From Mycteria americana (lineage: Eukaryota; Chordata; Aves; Ciconiiformes; Ciconiidae): 64,000 bases of DNA. The position numbers and the translations under genes were made by a program. This document shows positions 52,260 to 62,869 of the stretch, piece by piece. Positions within the stretch are counted from its first letter, which is position 1. The number at the start of each line of letters is the position of its first letter. The notes below the pieces were generated by a model. The model was not told where the DNA came from. It ran no database searches and saw only the letters and a list, made by a program, of their open reading frames with translations. The stretch covers positions 37,728,501-37,792,500 of the forward strand of contig NC_134373.1 in the NCBI RefSeq assembly GCF_035582795.1. The letters are read 5' to 3'.

Positions 52260-52345
52260 CACCAAAAAGATCTCAAAGAGGTTTACAATGAATCTGTAAT
52301 TAGGATATATAATTTCACCATTGAAATGTGGCTACCTATTGGGTA
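52260..52345 (+). repeat. Possible CORE-SINE/CR1-related fossil
   Basis: 'aaaaagatctcaaagaggtttacaatgaatctgtaattaggatatataatttcaccattgaaatgtggc' resembles the 'gatctcaaagcgctttacaaa' class of old amniote repeats. Tentative. Confidence 0.3.
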
Positions 52346-52859
52346 GAGAATGATTTTCACTTGTAAATTCACCTTGCAAATCATTTCAATGCATGTTTAT
52401 ATATGCAACTACTTCCCTTAAATCTGTGGGACTGCTCATATGCCTGATACTGAAAACAATGTATTTTGCATGCTCTGAGAGTTGACATCATCATGTACAG
52501 CAGCTGAATTCAGACAGTTCACCTCATATCACAAAACAAGGGTGAGGAAATCTGGTCAATAACCTAGAATAAATTCTCTCTTTCAAATAGAAGCACAGGA
52601 AATCTGTTGTTTAATATACAGCAGACAGAATTTGTATTTTGAAAGGTTTATCTAAGGTGAAAGTCCCACCAGCCTGAAACCTGATCACCCTGGAAAGAGG
52701 AAAGACTGTATTGCCTGCCCAGACTAGAGCACTTAAAATCTCCAAATCTCCTTTTATAACTGTATGTTAACATGCCTCCTTATTCTTTCTAGGAGCATTC
52801 TTACGTAAAATTATGCTGTAAAGAAACCCCTAAGAATTGTTAGGTAAGGTGTTTGAAAA

Positions 52860-53016
52860 AGTCAGCCCTCAAGAAGGGATCCAGATTGACTGTAGTAGAA
52901 GAGTATCACCAGTTGGACTAGATGGTCATAGGTCCCTTCCAACGGAAATTATTCTATTCTATTCTATTCTATTCTATTCTATTTCTATTTCTATTTCTAT
53001 TTCTATTCTATTCTAA
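52860..53016 (+). repeat. Avian CR1 LINE 3' end with ATTCT tail
   Basis: 'ttggactagatggtcataggtcccttccaac' (52911 onwards) is the diagnostic 3' end of avian CR1 LINEs, followed by a tandem tail: six ATTCT units, then ATTTCT and again ATTCT units to 53016. Only the 3' remnant is visible, as usual for 5'-truncated CR1 copies. It is the clearest taxonomic marker in the window. Confidence 0.9.
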
Positions 53017-53329
53017 TATGAGGACTTCCCACTGAAGGATGGCACCACCACAGTGCAGTGGAAACATTGCTCTGTCCCAGTGGAAGCTGGGTGGAAAGGA
53101 CATCTACAACAGTGTTTTTCTTCTTTTGGCTTTATCTCTTTTTAGACGATAAAGTAACAAAGCACCTTTCCCTGAAAAGCTTTGAAAAGTATAAATACCC
53201 CCAAGTTTCTGCCAGAAAGTAGTGTATATTGTAAGTGCATATTCCTATGGGGCCTCCTGCCTCGTTCGAGAAAGTACGATCTAGGGCATTCACTGTGGAC
53301 GCAGGAAAGTTTGGTTCTCCCTCTGGAGA

Positions 53330-53480
53330 GAATCTTTGTTCTCTAAGTGTGCTTAATCATTTCACCCTGTCTTGTTTCTCTCTACCATTTTCTGCCCTGT
53401 CTAATTAGATTATAAACTCTGTGTTTGTCTCATACGTTTTGTAAAATGGCTAGCATAAAGGGCCACTTATCGCAACTGAC
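53330..53480 (+). repeat. Ancient amniote repeat 3' end (copy 4)
   Basis: 'catttcaccctgtcttgtttctctctacc...ctgtctaattagattataaactctgtg...ttttgtaaaatggctagcata' follows the same pattern as the copies at 10.9, 13.2 and 29.7 kb. Confidence 0.5.
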
Positions 53481-53484
53481 CCAC

Positions 53485-54695
53485 TAAGTGCTGCCATAAT
53501 GCAAATAATACTGATGCATCCTGACGTGACAGTATTTCACCTTAATGCGACACAAGAGGCTGGTACTATATGGTGCACTTCAATGTAGCGCTGAGAGGAG
53601 AAACAAACTCAGGGTACGAAAATGGGAATCTAAGGGGGAATAGCAGGGAATAGGACTGAGCAGTGGATGAAAAGTACAGAAAAATAAACTTCTGTTAAAA
53701 CCAACTGGAGACTCCAGATCTGGGAAGTGCTAGTTGCTTTGCTTGGCAACCATTTACACGCCCTTCTGTGGCATTTGCCCGCACACACAAGAATATTATA
53801 TATCTGAGGGTGAGCAAAAGAACTTCTCAGCCCAAGGGATGCATAAACTCTAATCTCACCTTTTGTCTGCTGACAAATACGCGTTTTTCACAACTTCTGT
53901 TAACGATCCATCTTTGCGGACTTTCTCTAGAGCGGGATTTAAGGGAGATGGCAGTTAGTTACTCTATACAAAGGTTCACTTGGCTCACTGCTTTTCCTAT
54001 GTGCTAAGTTGCTCTGTGTGAATCGTAAGATTCCCATTACAGACTCTTCAGTTAGAACTAGGAATGCACCCCATTTCCACTAGCAGAGATTGAATTCTGT
54101 CTTGTGAAAACGTGGATATTTTTCTTTTCCCATTTGCAACAGCATCTCCAAGCACTGAAGTACTCAGCTCACAGTACCAAGAATCCTGATAGCCTGTGTT
54201 CTACTTGAGTCTCATACAACCAACAAAGGCATACTGCATTTTCTTCTAAGTAATGGGCCATATAAAAGCTAACAGCCTGGTCCTCCTCCAAGCATCCTGT
54301 TCAGCTAAATGGAATAAGTCCTGCCTGTGGCCATAAAGCTATTTCCTACAAGGACTGGTATGAAAAAGACTCCGCACAAACAAAAAACGCTGAGCCACAC
54401 AGTGCAATGTTGGACAGGTTCCTGAAATAGTTCTGAGTGAACTAGTAATACCAAAAGCAGTATGGCCCTGTCAGCGCAGTTTTTCTCCGCAGGATGAATT
54501 ATCCAGGGCTCTGTGCCTCACTAATGCAGTCGTATTGATTTTGAGACCTTGCTAGCTTGGGTATCCTTACGCAGCACAATGCTGTGTGTATGTATTCTTA
54601 GCACTCATTCTCAAGGGAGGCAATTAAGGTGTCACTGAGTCCTAATTGTCTCCATAGACGAGATCTTCCTTAAAGCCCTGGCCCTTAGAAAAGCA
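53485..54695. other. Intergenic stretch downstream of the minus-strand gene
   Basis: No recognised feature. Ordinary composition with frames of 79 codons at most. Confidence 0.4.
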
Positions 54696-54722
54696 AAACG
54701 AACCAAAATAAATTGCGGAAGT

Positions 54723-54728
54723 TTTATT
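54723..54728 (-). terminator. Polyadenylation signal AATAAA (distal)
   Basis: Minus-strand AATAAA followed within 30 bases by a T/G-rich stretch (tttattttggttcgttttg), the arrangement expected at a cleavage site near 54.70 kb. It lies about 200 bases past the stop codon of the minus-strand gene. Confidence 0.6.
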
Positions 54729-54787
54729 TCCAACCCTCCACAAAGAAGTTTGCAGTACCGTATATGGAATTTACAGCTACAACATCA

Positions 54788-54793
54788 TTTATT
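54788..54793 (-). terminator. Polyadenylation signal AATAAA (proximal)
   Basis: A second minus-strand AATAAA (in 'taaaaataaatgatg'), 65 bases upstream of the distal one. Either could end the short transcript. Confidence 0.45.
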
Positions 54794-54925
54794 TTTAGAA
54801 GCAACTAGGAAGATACATCAATGATTTAGAGAAATTCATTCCACCTGGGCTAAAGGAAACAGATCTGACCGACAACTCTCAAAACTGTTGGGTGGTGAAG
54901 ATACGTGGGAGGGAAGAGAAGCGCC

Positions 54926-55125
54926 CTAGGCCGGGGGCTGTTCAGTGACAGACTCGAAGCCCACGCCTGTGCCAGCGTGGAGCAGATCTGTGCACCAGGT
55001 AAGATGCTGAGAACCCAACATCAGCACCGTACGTGGGGGAGCAGTTACGTAGGGCTGCTTCTTGTCAGGTCCTAACACCTGGGAGCAGATGGTGCTCACG
55101 AATGTCATTTTCAGGTTAGCTTCAT
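54926..55125 (-). CDS. Terminal coding exon of a small unrecognised protein
   Basis: Minus strand. A very strong acceptor (17 T's, then 'aattattttttag') leads into a frame open from 55125 to TAG at 54926-54928. Reading begins (G)AT-GAA-GCT as DEANLKMTFVSTICSQVLG and ends in GVGFESVTEQPPA; the middle has Lys-Lys-Gln-Pro-Tyr-Val-Thr-Ala-Pro-Pro. There is no signal peptide or membrane segment. An internal ATG (55106-55108, A at -3) would by itself give a 60-residue protein. Two AATAAA signals follow at 54.79 and 54.72 kb. The exon joins in phase 1 to the GC-rich exon ending at 55295, across a 169-bp intron. I do not recognise the protein. Confidence rests on the acceptor, the phase agreement and the polyadenylation signals taken together. 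Confidence 0.6.
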
Positions 55126-55139
55126 CTAAAAAATAATTA

Positions 55140-55156
55140 AAAAAAAAAAAAAAAAG
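55140..55156. repeat. A17/T17 run beside the acceptor
   Basis: Seventeen A's on the plus strand form the polypyrimidine tract of the minus-strand intron. It is likely length-variable. Confidence 0.9.
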
Positions 55157-55294
55157 GAGTCCTCAGAAGCCCCAAGTCCGTCCCGCAGCGTGAACCAGCC
55201 GGTAAGCGGGGCTGACGACCAGGCACTTGCTTCAGGGGAGCTACTCCCCGCCCCGAGACCTGACACGACGAACCCCGCCTGGCCCCTTCCTCAC

Positions 55295-55411
55295 CCGGAG
55301 CCTTCTCCGCCGCCTCCTCCGGACACCACGCGCCTGCCCGCGGCCGCTCGTCCCCCCGCCCCGGTCCCCAAAGAACGACAGGGGCGCTGCCGCCAGCCCC
55401 GCTCCGGCCAT
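55295..55411 (-). CDS. First coding exon of the small minus-strand gene (frame anomaly)
   Basis: Minus strand, inside the CpG island. An ATG with a good context (gcgATGg, 55409-55411) has an in-frame stop 15 bases upstream, and starts MAGAGLAAAPLSFFGDRGGG. The exon ends at a strong donor, CCGG|GTGAGG, at 55294. Read from this ATG the exon ends in phase 0 and would stop five codons into the next exon. The frame that does join exon 2 (phase 1) reads DERPRAGAWCPEEAAEKAP just before the donor. The two frames meet at a six-G run (plus-strand C's at 55352-55357), and one more G would fuse them into a protein of about 105 residues. Alternatives are a non-AUG start, or an exon-1 upstream frame with translation from the exon-2 ATG. 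Confidence 0.45.
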
Positions 55412-55440
55412 CGCCTGCCCGCCTCAGCCGCCCGCGCCCC

Positions 55441-55500
55441 CGCCCAACGGCCGGCCGCGCGCCCCGCCCCCGCCCAACGGCCGGCCTCGCGCCCCGCCCC
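55441..55500. promoter_or_regulatory. Tandem 30-bp GC-box block in the shared promoter
   Basis: Two adjacent 30-base copies (55441-55470 and 55471-55500) are identical except for one base. Each holds 'cgcccaacggccggcc' and 'gccccgcccc', i.e. Sp1/KLF-type GC boxes and an AACGG Myb-like core on one strand. They lie midway between the two divergent first exons. Confidence 0.85.
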
Positions 55501-55543
55501 GGGCGCCGCGGGGGAGGGGGCGGGGCCGCGCGCGAGGGCCCGG

Positions 55544-55573
55544 ATGGAAGCGGCGCGGCGCGAGGCGGCGTGA
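55544..55573 (+). other. Short upstream open frame 1
   Basis: ATG plus eight more codons (MEAARREAA), then TGA. It could act as a uORF of the plus-strand gene if transcription starts upstream of it, which is uncertain because the ETS site lies downstream. Confidence 0.3.
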
Positions 55574-55584
55574 CCCCTCCCTGC

Positions 55585-55593
55585 CCGGAAGTG
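55585..55593 (+). promoter_or_regulatory. ETS-type site CCGGAAGTG
   Basis: A perfect CCGGAAGTG, the GABPA/ETS core frequent just upstream of, or at, housekeeping start sites. It places the plus-strand start at about 55.59-55.63 kb. Confidence 0.6.
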
Positions 55594-55599
55594 CGGCGG

Positions 55600-55815
55600 C
55601 GGCAGGAGCGGCGGCAGCGGGGCCGTACGGGAGCCGCGAGGGGCCGAGCGCGGGGGAGGGGCGGCAGCAGCGGGTCTCGGCGCGGGCAGCGATGCGGCTC
55701 CGCCACCGCCCGGCCTCGCCGCTTCCGCCTCCCGCCGGGCGCCGGTGACCGCCACACCTTCCCCCGCCCCGGCAGTATGAGACCCGCCGCGCCGCCCAGC
55801 CAGCGCCGCGCTCCG
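55600..55815 (+). other. First exon of the plus-strand gene
   Basis: GGC/GGCAGC-rich sequence typical of a 5' leader, ending at a donor-like site CCG|GTACGT at 55816. It contains two ATGs. 55692-55694 opens an 18-codon uORF ending at 55748. 55777-55779 (A at -3) reads MRPAAPPSQRRAP in phase 0 into the donor. Spliced to the candidate exon at 62729, the second ATG frame ends at a TGA that overlaps that exon's own ATG, so both ATGs here may be uORFs. The 5' end is inferred, not seen. Confidence 0.55.
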
Positions 55816-55829
55816 GTACGTACCGCCCC

Positions 55830-55851
55830 GGGGGGGGTGGGGGGTGGGGGG
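55830..55851 (+). other. G-quadruplex-prone start of intron 1
   Basis: Three G runs of 6-8 separated by single T's begin 14 bases after the plus-strand donor. The runs are long enough to fold into a four-tract G-quadruplex. G-rich intron starts are common in vertebrate genes and may aid 5' splice-site use. Confidence 0.7.
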
Positions 55852-56169
55852 AGCGGCCGGGGGCGCCGCCGGCAGGCGGGGTGTGTGGGGGGGAGGCCTT
55901 TGTTGTGCTCGCCCCTGCCCGTCGCCCGTTGCCCGGCGGGGCGGGGCGGGCCCGGGTCCCCCTGCCCGGGGCAGCGGCCTGCGGGGCCCTTCCCCCGGGC
56001 CGCGGGAGCGGCGGGGAGGCCGGCTGCGAGCGGCGGGCCGCGCTGCTGCCGGCAGGGCCGCTCCCGCGGCCGCTCAGCGCGTCGCCTGTGCTCTGGCGAA
56101 GCCTCCTGGCCCGCGGAGCCGGCGCTGGCCCGGCACGCACACGCCGAAGGGGCTGGCGACTGGTGGTGT

Positions 56170-59100
56170 TTCCACGTATGTAATCCATACCTTGGGCAGG
56201 ACGCGCTTCGTAATGGGCTCGTGCAGGCCCTGGCATGAGTGCTTCCAGCTGCACGGCTGCGGAAGGCGTTCCTGCGAAAGAGTCTTTAACGTTTTCTTTT
56301 CCGCGTATGCGCTTCTTATGCGAAACTGCGATGTGACAGTTTGTCCTGGGAAGTTCTCATCGCGTAAGAAAAAAAAATTGGGGCTTTGGCTCCCTTCTTC
56401 GGGCCGTGGCAAACTTTCGGGGACGCTCGAGCGAATAATGTTTTAAGAGCTCGTGCTCGATTCATCCGTGCTGCGTGCACCATTTTCTACGTGGTCAGGA
56501 AGTGGGGTTGACTAACGCTGGTTTTCACCTGGTGGTGTCATCTACTGACATTCGCTGGAGTCCGGTGACATTTGTGTCATATTAAGACTGTTTTGGAGCA
56601 GTAGTAGTTGAGAAGGAGCATAAAGAATGGAAAAAAGCAAAACAAAGGAAACGATGTGAGCGCTGTTGATGAGTTCACAGTATTTTTTTTTTAGCTGCAA
56701 TGTACTAAAATCAGTTTATTTTAAAATGTAGCTTTGCTTTATGGAGATACTCTTAACTTGTTTTCTAAAATGGTGTTAAGAGTCACAAATAAGAGTATTT
56801 GAACAAAAAGGATTGTTTCTAACCTCCTGCCAGGAAGAACAATCTGTGAGAGTCAAGCTGGGTCATTCCTTACTCTTATCAGGTCTGCAGAATGCATTAT
56901 TTTGATAGATATCCCATATGGTTAGAAGAATTTGTACCACAGTGCTGCTGAAGCTGAGCCATTTGTATGACTGCCAAGGCATTTTGTTTAACTGTTAAAA
57001 AAAAAAAAAGGGTTTGTTCCTTTTTCTGTTTTTACTAAAAACTATTATTTCTGGAAGTAAAAATCCCTTCTTAGAGGGACACTTAGCAGTCTCTGTCACT
57101 TCTGAAAGTATTTTACCTGGCTTCTCTATCTGGGCCTCCTGGGATGTGTGACCAGGACGAACGTAAATGTTTGTCAAGGATTTCCAGTGTGTGTCTGCTG
57201 TACAGTATTTTTCCTCCACTCTGTAAGTGGATATTTGCTCGGGAAAGGGAAAATAATGTTTAAACAATATGCCTTTTGTATATAAAGCTGCAAACATGGC
57301 AGGGTTTGGTGCATCACCAGAAAGTACTTTTAACTCTTCTGGAAACCTGAGATTTTAAATATCCAGAAATATCCTTGGTGTTATATTGCCTTGAAACAGC
57401 TTTCTGCCAAACGTTTAACTTCGATACTTTGCAGTCTGCTTTTAAACTGTCAGTGAAAATAAAGAATTACATTCTGAACTTGCATAGGCGTTGTGAGCTA
57501 CTTGTTGCTATTAAAAACTTGTATATGCTATGGGCAAATATGAAATGAATTTGAAAAGCCACCAGGTTTTTTCTGGCCTAATCACTGGTTTCAACTGTCA
57601 GTGCATACTGCTTACAGTTCTTGGATGTTCAGTTGAAAGCGCATGTTATAAAACCTTTTTTTCTATATGTTGTGTTTATCTGTTAATTTTTGTGCCTTTG
57701 AAAGCACCTAAACGTAAATATACAGGAGAGATAATGAAACCAGTTGTCATTAAAAGCACAAGTTAAAGTGGAAAAGAAATAGCTGAGGACCATAATAGGT
57801 AGTGTAGTTAAGACTTGCATGTAGATCTCATTGACTTCTCTTTTTATTCACTCTTCCTTGGTTTTCTATCTGCATTTGTGGTTTTCCCACTCTTACAGTC
57901 TCTGTACATCTCTACTGTATCTGTTCACTTTTTTTCTCTTTACATCTTATGCCCTTGTAGGAATGGTTGTAGTTAGAAATTTGTCCTGTTGAATTTGTTT
58001 CCAGGTTGTGGGGTATGCTCAGAAGTAGGCTTCTGTGTGTCTTGTGTTACAAAACTACCCCATCCCTCCTCCCCCTGTTGATGACAAGTGGATGTTTGTG
58101 ATATTTTTTTTCTGACAGTTTTTTGTGACAGGCTCGTATGGTCCTTATAGGCATTTCTGTAAAAAGAGTCTACAACATGCTGCCCTTTTTGCTTCCTGTG
58201 TATTTGGCAAAACCCGGCTAAGAGTAAGGAAAACTAAATGAGATCGTTACACTTATTAAAAGCAGTAACCTGATACTTGTAATCATAAAATCTTGTGATC
58301 TTCAAAATACCGTGCCCTGGATCAAAACATTAGTGCTTTGAAAAGTGTCGGTGTCATTCCCTTCCCACTTCTTTTTTAGGTCTTCCCTCACTACTTATGT
58401 TAAAGCACTTTGCCTTCTTAAGAGTCACAGTTAGTGCTTCCTTACCCATCTCCATCAAATCGGCTAATATGCCACACAGTCACCTAATGATAGGGCAGCA
58501 AAACAATGTACTGATGATATATTAACGTGCAAAATTGCGTGGTTTCAGAAGTCTGTTGGCATAGTGAAGTTGGAGGGACACGTAGCCCTCTCCTAACTCT
58601 GCAGAGGTCATCAGGCTGAGGAGGAAGAGCAGTTGGGTAGCCAAACAGGCTCTGTGTTTTGTCATGTGTGCCCTGGGCCCTGCATTTTTAGGACAAACTA
58701 GAAGGTCCTTGCCTCTGTAGTTGCCTACTGCCTGCTCCATCACATCGGAGGTGTGTTCTCCAAGAGGCTTTCATACCTTAGCTTTTGCTTCCCTTTCCTC
58801 CCTCTGCAAAAGGCATGCATATTCACAAGAGACTTCTTCCTTGCTTTGATTTCTTGAGAAACTTCCCAGTTTATGTCCTTATGGCACTTTGTTTCTATTT
58901 CTTCTTGTCCCACCCATGTCAGAAGGACTCCTTCAAATGGAAGTAGGAAATCTCTCCTTCAGTTTGTGCTCAGTACTTAGGGGAGAATTATTGCAACTGT
59001 GTGAGGGGTGGAGGTATTTTCATAGTGGCAATCTAGATGCTGTAGTAGTTGTAACTGAGAGAAGATGGTCACTTGCCCTAGTTCAGTGGGTTTCTTAAGT

Positions 59101-62100
59101 AGTGTGTATACTACGTTATAGAGTGTGTATTGTTTTGCATAAATTTTCTTTTTTTTGGTAATGTTTTAGCTATTAAACTTGTGTGGTGGGGCTGAATTTT
59201 GGCAGAAGTATATGTTCAGTATTGGAATGAGCTTAAATGGAAAAAACCCTCAACTCTCTTGATTCTATTTTACCCGAGTTTAATAGCTTTCCGATGTGGT
59301 TTTTGGTAACCTGGTTTAAGATTATTCTTTATCAGCTATAAAGGGTTTTTTATGTTCTTTGCAAAGAATCACTTTGCAAGCATGCGTGTATCTGTCAATG
59401 TTGTTGTGATCAGTGTTTGCATATAGCATTTAGGAAATGTAGTGGAAAGTGAGATACTCTTTCAGCTGATTCAGAAACTCATTGGCATGGAATAATCTAG
59501 AGAGCTCACATGTACAAATTCCCTGAATTAGATTATTTATCCTTGATACTGCCTTGTATCTCCCATAAGCCATTTATCACTTGATTTTTGTGAAAAATAT
59601 TACACTTGACACTTTTCATTGGTTACTTGTCTTTTTCTTTCTGTGGAAAACATCAAAAATAGGTGACATAAAACAAGTCTAATATGTTATTTCCAGAACT
59701 TCACAGTTGCTTTAGTGAAAAAAGCTAGTTTCTTTTCCATGCTGCTTCTTCAGAGATTAAAGATGGACTAAGTGATTTCAAAGTGGACTTCCTGTAAAGT
59801 TGAATGCTAGGTGAATGGGGAGAAGAATTTGTGTTGAGTTCTCACCTCTATAAAAGAGGCTGCTGTATGTACCTGTAACCTTTTTTTTAAGCATTAGAAA
59901 TGTCTAGTGTGCTCTCTGATTTCATTGCTAAATGTATGGAATGAAGCTGGCGGGTTTTGTGAGCACTTGCAAGATGGTAATTTACTTGTGTGTCTGTGAA
60001 TTTTTTTTTCTGAAACAATTTTTTTTAATTGAACAAACTTCAGACCCCAGCTTGCCTAGCTGATAAGCATTATGTGAAGCTCTAGTTTGATTGTTGTCTT
60101 GCTGTAGGATTGCTTTAGAATAGGCAGCTGCTTAGCCTTTAATTAGTGGTACTTTATCAATTGAGTAGTGAACAGTCCGTGCCAGTTGCATCCACCTTTG
60201 TTCGTGTGACATTTGCTCTTTGCACTATATTGTGACTTGACTTCTGAAGTAGTTCAAAGGTGAATTATCATTTGATGTGTAATTTAACTGGCTGCTTTAT
60301 AGAAAGAAAAAGCAATTGTGTGCCAGGGAGGATGCAACAGAGTAGCTCTTAGCGTAGGCAGTGCTGCTGCTCAAGGAGTAAATGTCTCCAGCAGTTGGGA
60401 AACTTCCAAAGTTCACGGGGTGGGAACCTCTCATTGCGGTACCTGCCTCCAGTTGTGCACTGGAGAGGATCACTGGGTGAAACTTGGGAGCCAAGCTTTC
60501 TCTTGGCCTCCTTCCTGATTGTTCCTTTAATGTTTATCCCCTCCCAAGAGCTCACTTACCAGTTGGTCAAGTCACTTGCAAAATCAATTCATAAGTAGGG
60601 TTACAAATGGAGATGAAGGGAATGCGGGGGGTGGGGGGAGAGCGATGACTTGCACTTGATTTCTTTCAAATGGCTTGTTTTCCTGTGTATTAAATGTTTG
60701 GAAAATTAATTAGACTTGAGTGTCTCCAAAAGGGTTTGGGGTTAGTTGCATCAGCTGTTGCTTCCTGAACAACTGAAATTACGTGTAGGTGCAGAACTCA
60801 TTCTGGCCAGAGGAATAGCTGGTATAACTTTCTCCTCTGGAGTCATACTTTCTAGTTCTCTGTTCCATGTTGACTTTCTCTTTGGAAAACCACTTCTCCC
60901 AAAAGTTTTAATTTTCCTGGCTTTATTCATATTCAGTTGCTAATTGATGGATCTGTTTTCTCCATCAGCATGGCCTGTAGCCTGTGAAGGACAGCCGTTT
61001 TCAATATTTGGAGTTTAAGTAAAAAAATCACTGGTTTAAGTTGAAATCTAAATACAAGCCATTTGTTGCTTTGAACGCTTAATGTATTAAACTAATGATT
61101 GAGATTAGCTAATAATTTCATAAAATTCTTTAGAGGAGGTTCTTATTTACTGTCTGCAGCATTTAACATAATAGGGCTCTGAATTACTTCATCTGTAGAC
61201 ATTACCTCAGCAACAAAACAGCATGCTTTGGTGGCAACTTTTCTTAAATTTTAAAACAGATGCATTCCTTGTTAATTTCAGAGTCACTTGTTTGTAATTG
61301 AAACTCTGGAAGATAAAATCAGAACTGTATTGTAATGAACTTAGATAACAAGTGCTTGATATAGTTTGCTCCAGCTTCTGGAATGGAGCGATATATAATG
61401 GTAATATTAAACTTTAACTCCTTTTTATGAACGTCGTGTGTACCAGTGGTCACACTGATACTTACGTATCAAGTTGAGCAACTGTTCTTGTAACAGAGGA
61501 CAAAATACAGTCATTTCAACTAATGTGTCTGTGATGTATGTGAAGTTAATTGCAGCAGTTATTTGCATACATCTGGATTTGTACCTATTTTTAGGTGTTT
61601 TTTCACGCGTTCGGAAAGTTCTGCTTACAGTCTGTATGAACTCATTTAATGACTTGAGTCATACTATTTCAGTTCTGGAAATGTTATGCTAGAAACCAAA
61701 TTGTCTGAAATTCTCAAGCTTTGTATTGTATTCTGTAATACCTTGCTGTACTGACTGTTGAATTTGGTGTGATCTTACTCTTAGGTCTGGTACTGCATTT
61801 GGCGTATAGTGGTTCCAGAGGAATAGAACGTATGAAATCCAGTGTTGATGTTTTTTTGATCTCCCTGCAGAATATGTCAAGGTGGATTTTGCTTGTTACT
61901 TATGTGCATATAGCAAACTTTCTAAGTTCAAAAATGGCAGCAGAAAAATATTTGTGTTGCAATGGGTGATATACTTTATAAGAAACTGAAACTTCTTATA
62001 CTGAAGAAGTTTGCATAAATACATTTTTGCAAGTTTTGCAAAATATGCTGGGCATATTTTGGGTTGGTCTGAGGAAGAAAAAAATACAGTAAATACATCT

Positions 62101-62725
62101 GGAAGACTTGAATTAATGCTATTTTATCCTACAAGAGGCTTCTGATTAGAGGAGTTCCTGTCTTACTTATGGCAAAAGGTGCCTTCTCAATAATGTTCTC
62201 CTAAAGTGTGGTTGTTCTTGTACAAAAAAAAAAGGGGGGGGGAGCAAGCATGATATAAGTAGAGGTGGAAGAAAAGCTACATAGGTAGTAGCCTGATCAA
62301 AATTTGTATGTGGTAAACTTTGTGTCCAGAGTTAGATGATATGATTAGTTATATTAAGATTATCAAGCAAAATCAACCTTTATTCTGTAGTCAGTAGTTT
62401 TGAATATTGTTTTACAGGCCAGGCATAATTTTTAATAATTTAAATAGCAGTTGCGTTTGGAAAAGTGCCGTTCCCTCCAACAGTTGTGAGACTCCACTCA
62501 CTGAGTGGCGAGAGGAAAAATATATGGCAGTAGCATCATCAAATGTTAGGCTGGGTTACTAATAAATTATAGTGTCTAAGCCTTCACAGAGGTTTTCGGA
62601 GTCACTTTTAAAGATGGGCTTGTCACTTGGTGTTAGCTGACTTCTTGATTTCCTGATATTAAATTGCATTTTTTCCTCTTGTTTGTTTTTCTTTTTTGTG
62701 AAAGCAATTTTCTGTGGCTGCACTG
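56170..62725 (+). other. Long first intron of the plus-strand gene
   Basis: No exon or named repeat was recognised. The plus strand looks T- and G-rich relative to A and C, as transcribed vertebrate introns often are. Homopolymers include A12 near 56998 and T runs near 56.69, 59.88 and 60.00 kb. An A10-G9 junction lies at 62224-62242. Residual CpGs continue to about 56.46 kb. Confidence 0.5.
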
Positions 62726-62728
62726 CAG

Positions 62729-62863
62729 GCATTGCACTGCGCTACATTTAACGAGGCGGCCTCGTCAGGATGATTCACAGCAGGGTTATGTCTCATGTGG
62801 ACAGAGGCAAAAAGCAGCAGACTTGTGTCCGCATTTGGTCTGCCATATTTGACAGCACCGAAG
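62729..62863 (+). CDS. Probable second exon with the start codon, unrecognised protein
   Basis: Plus strand. A good acceptor (T-rich tract, then 'tgtggctgcactgcag') opens 135 bp ending at the donor CCGAAG|GTGAAA. The first 41 bases are leader. The ATG at 62770-62772 (A at -3) starts MIHSRVMSHVDRGKKQQTCV, followed by RIWSAIFDSTE, leaving one base of a split codon. If unspliced it would stop at 62890. CpGs cluster here (for example the near-palindrome cgaggcggcctcg) although the flanking intron is CpG-poor, suggesting conservation. The reading looks like a real protein N-terminus, but I do not recognise it. An upstream TAA at 62749 is in frame. Confidence 0.45.
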
Positions 62864-62869
62864 GTGAAA

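Larger units (their letters stand above)
55180..56165. promoter_or_regulatory. CpG island with bidirectional promoter
   Basis: About 1 kb of very GC-rich, CpG-dense DNA in an otherwise CpG-poor window. There is no TATA box, and GC boxes are many. The minus-strand exon 1 (donor at 55294) and the plus-strand exon 1 (donor at 55816) point away from each other, so starts for both lie roughly between 55.42 and 55.62 kb. This head-to-head design is typical of ubiquitously expressed gene pairs. The long open frames on both strands inside the island are composition artefacts. Confidence 0.85.

Noticed and set aside
55137-56254. Open frames of up to 276 codons on both strands
   Set aside because: All frames are Ala/Gly/Pro/Arg-rich and overlap one another, because stop codons are rare in CpG-island DNA. 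Only the splice-bounded parts were kept.
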